Assembly: GCA_045576175.1 (NCBI GenBank)
Contig: JAZNFW010000086.1
Coordinates: 1-7,319, forward strand
DNA length: 7,319 nt
Reading direction: 5' to 3'
Origin: RGIG8748 sp045576175
Lineage (GTDB): Bacteria; Bacillota; Clostridia; UMGS1810
Shown: piece after piece, positions 1 to 5,178 of the stretch
Layout: each line of letters begins with the position of its first letter
Numbering within the stretch: position 1 is the first letter of the stretch
Position numbers and translations under genes: made by a program
The notes under the pieces: model-generated
Databases searched by the model: none
The model's input: only the letters and a program-made list of their open reading frames with translations
Told to the model about the DNA's origin: nothing

Positions 1-20
1 GTTTATTAATATGTAAGTTG

Positions 21-55
21 AAAAAGGTCTTGTATAGACCTTTTTCTTTGTTTTT
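21..55 (+). terminator. Terminator-like hairpin, probably for a gene left of the window
   Basis: A 10-bp perfect stem (21-30 with 36-45) encloses a 5-nt loop and is followed on the plus strand by a T-rich run to about 55. The A-run of the left arm also gives the minus strand five T in the right arm, so it could work in both directions. The tail is richer on the plus strand, which suggests a neighbour beyond the left edge converging on tuf; that gene is not visible. It could instead be a backup terminator for tuf. Confidence 0.6.
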
Positions 56-137
56 GTACCTTTTGCTATAAGAAGAAGTCACACTCGCAAACAAGGCTAT
101 GCCGGAACAGATTGAAAGCAAAGCCTTATTGTTTTGC

Positions 138-177
138 AAAAAAATAACCGCTAAACGATTTCGTTTAGCGGTTATTT
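138..177 (-). terminator. Rho-independent terminator of the str operon, after tuf
   Basis: A 16-bp uninterrupted stem (142-157 paired with 162-177, loop 158-161) lies 17 nt past the tuf stop codon. On the minus strand it runs into seven consecutive T (144-138; the first three also belong to the stem). The stem has a GC-rich core (AACCGCTAAACG). This is a textbook intrinsic terminator and marks the 3' end of the transcript that includes fusA and tuf. On the plus strand the T tail is short, so it is mainly a minus-strand signal. Confidence 0.93.
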
Positions 178-194
178 GTGTCTTTAAGACTTAA

Positions 195-1397
195 TTATTT
201 AATGATTGAGGATACAACACCGGAACCAACTGTTCTACCACCCTCACGGATAGCGAATCTTAAGCCTTCTTCGATAGCGATAGGAGTGATGAGCTCAACT
301 TCCATTGTTACGTTATCGCCGGGCATGCACATTTCTGTGCCTTCGGGAAGCTTAATAACGCCTGTAACGTCTGTTGTTCTGAAGAAGAACTGGGGTCTGT
401 AGTTGTTGAAGAAAGGTGTGTGTCTTCCACCTTCGTCCTTAGTAAGAACGTAAACTTCGCCCTTGAAGTGTGTGTGGGGATTGATGGAACCGATCTTTGC
501 GAGAACCTGTCCTCTTTCGATTTCGTTTCTCTGAACACCTCTAAGGAGTGCACCAACGTTGTCACCAGCCTGAGCTTCATCAAGCATCTTTCTGAACATT
601 TCAAGACCTGTAACAACAACTTTTCTGGATTCTTCTGTAAGACCAACGATTTCTACTTCGTCACCAACGTGAGCGATACCTCTTTCTACTCTACCTGTAG
701 CAACAGTACCACGGCCTGTGATGGAGAATACGTCTTCGACAGGCATAAGGAAGGGCTTGTCAGCCATTCTGTCAGGTGTGGGGATGTAGCTGTCTACAGC
801 TGCCATAAGCTCGTTGATGCAAGCATATTCAGGAGCGTTGGGGTCTGTAGAAGTAGATTCGAGAACGCCGAGGCCGGAACCCTTGATGATCGGAATATCG
901 TCACCGGGGAATTCGTATTCGGAAAGAAGGTCTCTGATTTCCATTTCAACGAGCTCGAGAAGTTCGGGGTCGTCTACCTGGTCAACCTTGTTCATGAATA
1001 CAACGATGTAGGGAACGCCAACCTGACGAGCGAGAAGGATGTGCTCTCTTGTCTGGGGCATAGGACCGTCTGCAGAAGAAACAACGAGGATAGCGCCGTC
1101 CATCTGAGCAGCACCAGTGATCATGTTCTTAACATAGTCAGCATGTCCGGGGCAGTCAACGTGAGCATAGTGTCTTGCTTCTGTTTCGTACTCAACGTGA
1201 GCTGTGGAGATTGTGATACCTCTTTCTCTCTCTTCGGGAGCCTTGTCGATCTGATCGTATGCGTTGAACTGAGCCTTACCCTGCATAGCAAGTACCTTTG
1301 TTATAGCAGCAGTAAGAGTTGTCTTACCGTGGTCAACGTGACCAACGGTACCGATATTAACGTGCGGTTTGGTTCTTTCGAATTTAGCCTTAGCCAT
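195..1397 (-). CDS. tuf: Translation elongation factor Tu
   Basis: EF-Tu is the GTPase that carries aminoacyl-tRNA to the ribosomal A site. The 400-aa product is full length. The G domain shows GHVDHGKT (19-26), RGITI (59-63), DCPGH (81-85, with catalytic His85), NKVD (136-139) and the G5 element SGL (174-176). Domains II and III follow, including the stretch around SITGRGTVATGRVERG and the C-terminal FAIREGGRTVGSGVV. Two points differ from E. coli: G5 has Gly where Ala is usual, and the segment just after it (about 180-195, STSTDPNAPEY) is roughly six residues longer, which accounts for 400 versus 394 aa. The ATG start has AAGGAGG (1406-1412) 8 nt upstream. The gene follows fusA after 81 nt, is the last of the operon, may have an extra promoter in that gap, and is closed by a strong terminator. 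Identification is certain. Confidence 0.99.
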   Translation of the reverse strand: MAKAKFERTKPHVNIGTVGHVDHGKTTLTAAITKVLAMQGKAQFNAYDQIDKAPEERERGITISTAHVEYETEARHYAHVDCPGHADYVKNMITGAAQMDGAILVVSSADGPMPQTREHILLARQVGVPYIVVFMNKVDQVDDPELLELVEMEIRDLLSEYEFPGDDIPIIKGSGLGVLESTSTDPNAPEYACINELMAAVDSYIPTPDRMADKPFLMPVEDVFSITGRGTVATGRVERGIAHVGDEVEIVGLTEESRKVVVTGLEMFRKMLDEAQAGDNVGALLRGVQRNEIERGQVLAKIGSINPHTHFKGEVYVLTKDEGGRHTPFFNNYRPQFFFRTTDVTGVIKLPEGTEMCMPGDNVTMEVELITPIAIEEGLRFAIREGGRTVGSGVVSSIIK

Positions 1398-1439
1398 TAG
1401 TATTTCCTCCTTGAAATAAATATTAATAGATTTAAATAT

Positions 1440-1468
1440 ATTTTACAATTAATTGAGCAAAAAATCAA
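1440..1468 (-). promoter_or_regulatory. Candidate internal promoter for tuf
   Basis: In the fusA-tuf gap the minus strand reads TTGATT (1468-1463), a 17-bp spacer, then TAAAAT (1445-1440): 4/6 and 5/6 matches to the sigma-A consensus with ideal spacing. Initiation would fall near 1433 and give a leader of about 35 nt before tuf. An extra promoter would fit the need for much more EF-Tu than EF-G. The gap is very AT-rich, so a chance match is possible. Confidence 0.45.
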
Positions 1469-1478
1469 GTATAATTTA

Positions 1479-3593
1479 TTATTCTGCTTTTGCTCTTGCA
1501 CTGATGATGGTTTCCTGAACATTCTTGGGAACTTCGCTGTAGTGCGAGGGTTCCATTGTGTACTGACCTCTACCCTGTGTACCGGATCTAAGGTCGGTAG
1601 CATAACCGAACATTTCGGAAAGCGGAACATCTGCAGTTACCTGAGTAACGCCGCCGCTTCTTACCTCCTGAGACTTAACAAGACCTCTTCTTGAGCTTAA
1701 GTCACCAATTACAAAGCCTAAATAATCATCAGGAACGATTACATTTACAAGCATGATAGGCTCTTTTATAACGGGGTCTGCCTTCTTCATACCATCCTTG
1801 AATGCCATAGAAGCGGCAATCTTAAATGCCATTTCAGAAGAGTCGACTTCGTGGTAAGAACCGTCTGTAAGTGTAACCTTAACATCAACAACATTGTAAC
1901 CTGCAAGTACACCGTTCTGCATAGCACCCTGGATACCTGCGTCAACTGCGGGGATGTATTCCTTGGGAATAGCACCGCCGACAATTGCGTTGACAAATTC
2001 GTAGCCCTTTCCTTCCTCGAGGGGTTCCATAGTCATCTTAACATGACCGTACTGACCCTTACCACCGGACTGACGAGCATACTTGTGGTCAACATTAACA
2101 GACTTTCTTATAGCCTCTCTGTAGGAAACCTGAGGCTTACCTACATTAGCTTCTACCTTAAATTCTCTAAGGAGTCTGTCTACGATGATTTCGAGGTGGA
2201 GCTCACCCATACCGGCGATGATTGTCTGACCGGTTTCCTCATCGGTGTATGTCTTGAATGTGGGGTCTTCTTCTGCGAGCTTTGCAAGAGCTATACCCAT
2301 CTTTTCCTGACCAGCTTTGGTCTTGGGTTCGATAGCAACTCTTATAACAGGCTCGGGGAATTCCATGGATTCAAGAATAATAGGATGCTTTTCGTCGCAG
2401 AGTGTATCACCTGTAGTTGTGTTCTTAAGACCAACTGCAGCTGCGATATCTCCGGAATATACCTTTTCGATATCCTCTCTGGAGTTTGCGTGCATCTGGA
2501 GTATTCTTCCGAGTCTTTCCTTGTTGTTCTTACAAGCGTTAAGAACATAGGAACCTGCATCAACAGTACCGGAATATACTCTGAAGAAGCAGAGCTTACC
2601 AACGAAGGGGTCTGTAGCAATCTTGAATGCAAGAGCTGCAAAAGGCTCTTCATCGGAAGAGGGTCTCTCCTGCTCTTCACCTGTAGAGGGTACTACACCC
2701 TTGATGTTTGCAACATCTGTAGGAGCGGGCATATATTCGATAACAGCGTCAAGAAGAAGCTGTACACCTTTGTTTCTGTAAGAAGTACCGCAAAGCATAG
2801 GAACAATCTGATTTTCGATTGTAGCCTTTCTGAGTGCCTTCTTAAGCTCTGGCACAGTAATGGAGTCGGGATCGTCGAAGAACTTTTCCATGATTTCGTC
2901 ATCGGTTTCTGCGATGGCTTCTATCATCTTCATTCTGTATTCCTGAGCTTTTTCGAGCATATCTGCGGGGATTTCCTCCTCACCGTACTCGTTACCCATT
3001 TCATCATAATAGATTTCAGCCTTCATGTTCATAAGGTCGATGATACCTCTGAATGTATCCTCCGAACCTATAGGAAGCTGAATCGGAACACCATTTGCGT
3101 GAAGACGCTCGTGTACCATGTTTTCTACATTGTAGAAGTCTGCACCCATGATGTCCATCTTATTAACATATATCATTCTGGGAACCTTGTAGTCATCTGC
3201 CTGTCTCCAAACAGTTTCACTCTGAGGTTCAACACCGCCCTTTGCGCACATAACGGTTACAGAACCGTCGAGTACACGAAGTGAACGCTGAACTTCTACT
3301 GTAAAGTCAACGTGTCCGGGTGTGTCAATTATGTTAATTCTGTGTGCGATACCCTTGTAGGGACCTTCCTTGGGCTGCCAAAAGCATGTTGTAGCAGCAG
3401 AGGTAATTGTGATACCACGCTCCTGCTCCTGAGCCATCCAGTCCATTGTACCGGCACCGTCGTGAGTTTCACCCATTTTGTGAATACGACCTGTATAGTA
3501 AAGTATTCTTTCTGTAGTGGTTGTCTTACCGGCATCTATGTGAGCCATGATACCGATATTTCTTGTGTTCTGCAAAGAATATTGTCTAGCCAT
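1479..3593 (-). CDS. fusA: Translation elongation factor G
   Basis: EF-G is the GTPase that drives ribosomal translocation and, with RRF, recycles ribosomes. The 704-aa product has the normal length and all domains. The G domain shows AHIDAGKT (17-24), RGITI (59-63), DTPGH (90-94) and NKMD (144-147); the G5 element reads TSY (270-272) rather than the usual SAF. GELHL at 462-466 in domain III keeps the His (465) tied to fusidic-acid sensitivity in other bacteria. Domain IV has SGGKGQYGHV (508-517) and the tip loop GSYHEVDSSEMAF with His580. The stretch MCAKGGVEPQSE (115-126) carries Lys where many EF-Gs have Val. The ATG start lies 12 nt after AAAGGAGG, a rather long spacing, with an out-of-frame ATG in between. 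The gene is 51 nt after rpsG and 81 nt before tuf. Motifs and length favour canonical FusA over a paralogue such as FusA2 or TetM-type proteins. Confidence 0.98.
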   Translation of the reverse strand: MARQYSLQNTRNIGIMAHIDAGKTTTTERILYYTGRIHKMGETHDGAGTMDWMAQEQERGITITSAATTCFWQPKEGPYKGIAHRINIIDTPGHVDFTVEVQRSLRVLDGSVTVMCAKGGVEPQSETVWRQADDYKVPRMIYVNKMDIMGADFYNVENMVHERLHANGVPIQLPIGSEDTFRGIIDLMNMKAEIYYDEMGNEYGEEEIPADMLEKAQEYRMKMIEAIAETDDEIMEKFFDDPDSITVPELKKALRKATIENQIVPMLCGTSYRNKGVQLLLDAVIEYMPAPTDVANIKGVVPSTGEEQERPSSDEEPFAALAFKIATDPFVGKLCFFRVYSGTVDAGSYVLNACKNNKERLGRILQMHANSREDIEKVYSGDIAAAVGLKNTTTGDTLCDEKHPIILESMEFPEPVIRVAIEPKTKAGQEKMGIALAKLAEEDPTFKTYTDEETGQTIIAGMGELHLEIIVDRLLREFKVEANVGKPQVSYREAIRKSVNVDHKYARQSGGKGQYGHVKMTMEPLEEGKGYEFVNAIVGGAIPKEYIPAVDAGIQGAMQNGVLAGYNVVDVKVTLTDGSYHEVDSSEMAFKIAASMAFKDGMKKADPVIKEPIMLVNVIVPDDYLGFVIGDLSSRRGLVKSQEVRSGGVTQVTADVPLSEMFGYATDLRSGTQGRGQYTMEPSHYSEVPKNVQETIISARAKAE

Positions 3594-3605
3594 AATAGCA
3601 TATTT

Positions 3606-3613
3606 CCTCCTTT
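3606..3613 (-). promoter_or_regulatory. fusA ribosome binding site with two possible ATGs
   Basis: AAAGGAGG is a near-perfect Shine-Dalgarno. The fusA ATG (3593-3591) is 12 nt downstream, longer than usual. Another ATG (3601-3599), 4 nt downstream and in a different frame, opens a 21-codon ORF ending at 3536 inside fusA. The fusA start is fixed by family homology (MARQYSLQNTRNIGI), so the near ATG is either ignored or competes for ribosomes. Confidence 0.75.
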
Positions 3614-3644
3614 CTCATGCATATAAAATAAACAAAACGAAAAA

Positions 3645-4115
3645 TTACCAACGATAGTGGGAGAAAGCCTTGTTAGCTTCTGCCATTTTGTGTGTATCGT
3701 CTTTCTTCTTAACTGCACCGCCCATGTTGTTGACAGCGTCAAGAATTTCGCCGGCTAATCTTTCCTTCATAGTTCTCTCGTTTCTTTCACGAGAATACTT
3801 TGTAAGCCATCTTAAACCGAGAGTCTGTCTTCTTTCAGGTCTAACCTCGATGGGCACCTGATAAGTAGCACCGCCGACTCTTCTTGCCTTAACCTCAAGA
3901 ACGGGCATGATGTTTTCCATAGCCTGTGTAAACACCTCTATAGCCTCTTTGCCTGTCTTTTCAGCAATAATTTCGAAAGCGCCGTATACAATACTCTGAG
4001 CTACACCCTTCTTACCATCGAGCATTATGTTGTTTATAAGCTTTGTTACAACAACATTGTTGTACATAGGATCAGGGAGTATTTCTCTCTTAGCGATATA
4101 ACCTTTACGTGGCAC
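3645..4115 (-). CDS. rpsG: 30S ribosomal protein S7 (GTG start)
   Basis: S7 is the primary binding protein of the 3' major domain of 16S rRNA and shapes the E-site/decoding region; in E. coli it also represses the str mRNA. I place the start at GTG 4115, giving 156 aa beginning MPRKGYIAKREILPDP, the usual N-terminus and length. An ATG six codons upstream (4133) would put the Shine-Dalgarno AAGGAGG (4130-4124) inside the gene and leaves no such site ahead of itself, whereas the GTG sits 8 nt behind that motif. Family blocks are LINNIMLDGKKGVAQSIVYG near the N-terminus and VGGATYQVPIEVRPERR in the middle, then the C-terminal stretch ending HYRW. The gene follows rpsL after a 141-nt structured spacer and precedes fusA by 51 nt. 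Identification is certain; the start is strongly supported. Confidence 0.97.
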   Translation of the reverse strand: MPRKGYIAKREILPDPMYNNVVVTKLINNIMLDGKKGVAQSIVYGAFEIIAEKTGKEAIEVFTQAMENIMPVLEVKARRVGGATYQVPIEVRPERRQTLGLRWLTKYSRERNERTMKERLAGEILDAVNNMGGAVKKKDDTHKMAEANKAFSHYRW

Positions 4116-4122
4116 TATCCTT

Positions 4123-4130
4123 CCCTCCTT
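4123..4130 (-). promoter_or_regulatory. rpsG ribosome binding site that decides the GTG start
   Basis: AAGGAGGG on the minus strand, with the AAGGAGG core ending 8 nt before GTG 4115. It overlaps the codons just after the upstream in-frame ATG (4133), so that ATG cannot use it. This makes GTG the real start. Confidence 0.85.
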
Positions 4131-4156
4131 CATAATAAAATGATTTCATAGGTACT

Positions 4157-4248
4157 CAAGCTTTAGAGCTTGTTGTGCTCAATACAAATATATATAATTG
4201 CGTATTGACGCACTAACTTACCTTTTTAACCTATTCGCAAAAGCGAAT
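4157..4248 (-). promoter_or_regulatory. Structured rpsL-rpsG spacer, candidate S7 feedback site
   Basis: The gap between rpsL and rpsG holds three short hairpins in transcript order: ATTCGC-TTTT-GCGAAT (4248-4233), TGCGT-CAAT-ACGCA (4212-4199) and CAAGCT-CTAA-AGCTTG (4172-4157). GAGC (4180-4177) could instead pair with GCTC (4169-4166), which would break the third hairpin, so two alternative folds are possible near the rpsG start. No hairpin is followed by a T run, so none looks like a terminator. In E. coli, S7 binds this intercistronic position to repress translation; that this spacer does the same is inference. Confidence 0.45.
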
Positions 4249-4256
4249 TTGTCCGA

Positions 4257-4667
4257 TTACTTGCCGGCTTTTGCACCGTACTTGGATCTGGACTGATTTC
4301 TGTTAGCAACACCGGAAGCATCCAATGCACCACGGATAATGTGGTATCTAACACCAGGGAGGTCCTTAACTCTTCCACCTCTTATAAGAACAACACTGTG
4401 TTCCTGAAGGTTGTGACCTATACCGGGAATGTACGCTGAAACTTCTACACCATTTGTAAGTCTTACTCTGGCCATCTTACGAAGAGCTGAGTTAGGCTTT
4501 TTGGGTGTCATAGTCTTAACAGCTGTACATACACCTCTCTTCTGAGGAGCACTCTGATCGGTAGCCTTCTTCTTTAAAGAGTTGAAACCAACCTGAAGTG
4601 CAGGTGCTGTAGACTTCTTTACGGATGTCTGTCTGCCCTTTTTTACTAACTGGTTAAATGTTGGCAA
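4257..4667 (-). CDS. rpsL: 30S ribosomal protein S12 (TTG start)
   Basis: S12 lies in the 30S decoding centre and monitors codon-anticodon pairing. The 136-aa product has the conserved core PQKRGVCTAVKTMTPKKPNSALRK and the C-terminal GHNLQEHSVVLIRGGRVKDLPG. A 13-residue segment around 26-40 (GFNSLKKKATDQS), absent from E. coli, is typical of Firmicutes S12. Lys56 and Lys101 match E. coli Lys43 and Lys88, so the common streptomycin-resistance sites are wild type; Asp102 matches the Asp methylthiolated by RimO. Position 49 is Ala (GVCTAVKT) where many S12 proteins have Arg. The start codon is TTG (4667-4665), set by the invariant N-terminus MPTFNQLVKKGR and by AGGAGGTGA upstream. The gene is 55 nt behind the L7Ae-like gene and 141 nt ahead of rpsG. 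Identification is certain. Confidence 0.98.
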   Translation of the reverse strand: MPTFNQLVKKGRQTSVKKSTAPALQVGFNSLKKKATDQSAPQKRGVCTAVKTMTPKKPNSALRKMARVRLTNGVEVSAYIPGIGHNLQEHSVVLIRGGRVKDLPGVRYHIIRGALDASGVANRNQSRSKYGAKAGK

Positions 4668-4673
4668 ATGTAT

Positions 4674-4682
4674 TCACCTCCT
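4674..4682 (-). promoter_or_regulatory. rpsL ribosome binding site for a TTG start
   Basis: AGGAGGTGA on the minus strand is an extended anti-SD match, ending 6 nt before TTG 4667. The strong match probably compensates for the weak start codon. An AT-rich near-palindrome (ATATATACATTATATAT) lies just upstream and should leave the site accessible. Confidence 0.85.
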
Positions 4683-4701
4683 ATATATAATGTATATATT
4701 A

Positions 4702-4717
4702 AACGCCAAAGGCGGTT
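4702..4717 (-). other. Small hairpin between the L7Ae gene and rpsL
   Basis: CGCC-TTT-GGCG (4714-4704) with partly paired flanks starts 5 nt after the L7Ae stop codon. On the minus strand it is followed by TTTAATATATA, which is not a clean T run. It could slow transcription or protect an RNA end, but it is too weak for a confident terminator, and rpsL has no convincing promoter of its own in this 55-nt gap. Confidence 0.35.
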
Positions 4718-4722
4718 AATAA

Positions 4723-4965
4723 CTATTTTGGCAAAACTGCCACCGATGCATCCACATCTATAGAGCACGCTTTTCCAAGCTCGGCCCTTGTAGCTACAAG
4801 CTCTACGGGAACACCGTTTTTTCTGCAGGCGTCTAAAATCCTGCGTGTCATGCTAGGCTCGGTATTGCCTGCCACAAACGCCTTTTGTGCCAAGCCCGAC
4901 TCAATGAGCTTGAGTGAGCGGCGCATACCGACAACTGCCTTTTTGCCGCGAACTTCGTCTATCAT
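4723..4965 (-). CDS. ybxF: L7Ae-family K-turn RNA-binding protein, YbxF-like
   Basis: An 80-aa one-domain protein of the L7Ae/L30e family, which binds kink-turn RNA. It resembles B. subtilis YbxF in length, in the basic N-terminal block GMRRSLK (13-19, where YbxF has GTKQTVK), in the central SGLAQKAFVAGNTEP (23-37), in GVPVELV (51-57) and in the C-terminal LGKACSIDVDASVAVL (63-78). YbxF also sits just before rpsL in B. subtilis, so both position and sequence agree. The start is ATG 4965, 6 nt after AAGGAGG (4978-4972). The frame stays open upstream to 5079, but that extension runs through the promoter and leader and lacks a ribosome binding site. It is the first gene of the str operon. Its cellular role is poorly defined in the family; ribosome or structured-RNA binding is likely. 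Confidence 0.9.
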   Translation of the reverse strand: MIDEVRGKKAVVGMRRSLKLIESGLAQKAFVAGNTEPSMTRRILDACRKNGVPVELVATRAELGKACSIDVDASVAVLPK

Positions 4966-5008
4966 TATAATCCTCCTTAGAGAAATATAACCATAAGAAA
5001 TACTGCAT

Positions 5009-5036
5009 ATACACATAGTAGTACATACTATCGCAT
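5009..5036 (-). promoter_or_regulatory. Hairpin in the str operon leader
   Basis: In the roughly 79-nt leader between the predicted start of transcription and the L7Ae gene, AUGCGAUAGUA (5036-5026) pairs with UACUAU-G-UGUAU (5020-5009): 11 pairs including two G-U, one bulged G (5014), and the 5-nt loop UGUAC. It is AU-rich, ends about 30 nt before the Shine-Dalgarno, and has no T run. I see no clear tandem G-A kink-turn motif in it, so autoregulation by the L7Ae product is only a guess. Confidence 0.35.
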
Positions 5037-5050
5037 AATCATACTCGTAT

Positions 5051-5079
5051 ATTATATAACAAAGCATATACCGTGTCAA
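5051..5079 (-). promoter_or_regulatory. Perfect-consensus sigma-A promoter of the str operon
   Basis: The minus strand carries TTGACA (5079-5074), exactly 17 bp of spacer, then TATAAT (5056-5051): 12 of 12 consensus bases at ideal spacing. An A/T-rich stretch with AAAAAA lies just upstream (about 5084-5105), like an UP element. Initiation is expected near 5046-5043. The promoter lies downstream of the glmM terminator, so it drives the L7Ae gene, rpsL, rpsG, fusA and tuf as an independent unit. Confidence 0.93.
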
Positions 5080-5132
5080 GAGTTTTTTGTAATTAGTTTG
5101 TAACTATATTGTTCCCCAAAATCCAAGGAAAC

Positions 5133-5165
5133 AAAAAAGAGAGCGGACAACTTAAATCCGCTCTC
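5133..5165 (-). terminator. Rho-independent terminator of glmM
   Basis: A 9-bp stem GAGAGCGGA / TCCGCTCTC (5165-5157 with 5147-5139, loop 5148-5156) starts 13 nt after the glmM stop codon and is followed on the minus strand by six T (5138-5133), then GTTT. It separates the glmM transcript from the str promoter about 50 bp further on. The plus strand also has a T run after the stem, so it may stop transcription both ways. Confidence 0.92.
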
Positions 5166-5178
5166 GAAATTTTTTGTA

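Noticed and set aside
420..1400. Long open frame on the plus strand opposite tuf (326 codons)
   Set aside because: It is an exact antisense shadow of tuf with Ser/Cys/Val-rich low-quality protein, no ribosome binding site and no family resemblance. Biased codon use in tuf keeps this frame open.
1851..3284. Long open frame on the plus strand opposite fusA (477 codons)
   Set aside because: Strikingly long, but Cys/Leu/Ser-rich with no recognisable domain, promoter or ribosome binding site. Rarity of certain Leu and Ser codons in the highly expressed fusA explains the lack of stops.
4116..4133. ATG start for rpsG at 4133 (162 aa)
   Set aside because: The ribosome binding site would fall inside the gene, and S7 proteins begin at MPRKG/MPRRG with about 156 aa.
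4183..4200. Promoter for rpsG in the AT-rich part of the rpsL-rpsG spacer
   Set aside because: A TATATA-like -10 exists in the AT-rich run, but no acceptable -35 box lies 16-18 bp upstream.
4966..5079. N-terminal extension of the L7Ae-like protein to 118 aa
   Set aside because: The added 38 residues translate the promoter and leader, start at the TTG of the -35 box, and are Tyr/Ile/Cys-rich. The ATG at 4965 has a proper AAGGAGG and gives the family length.
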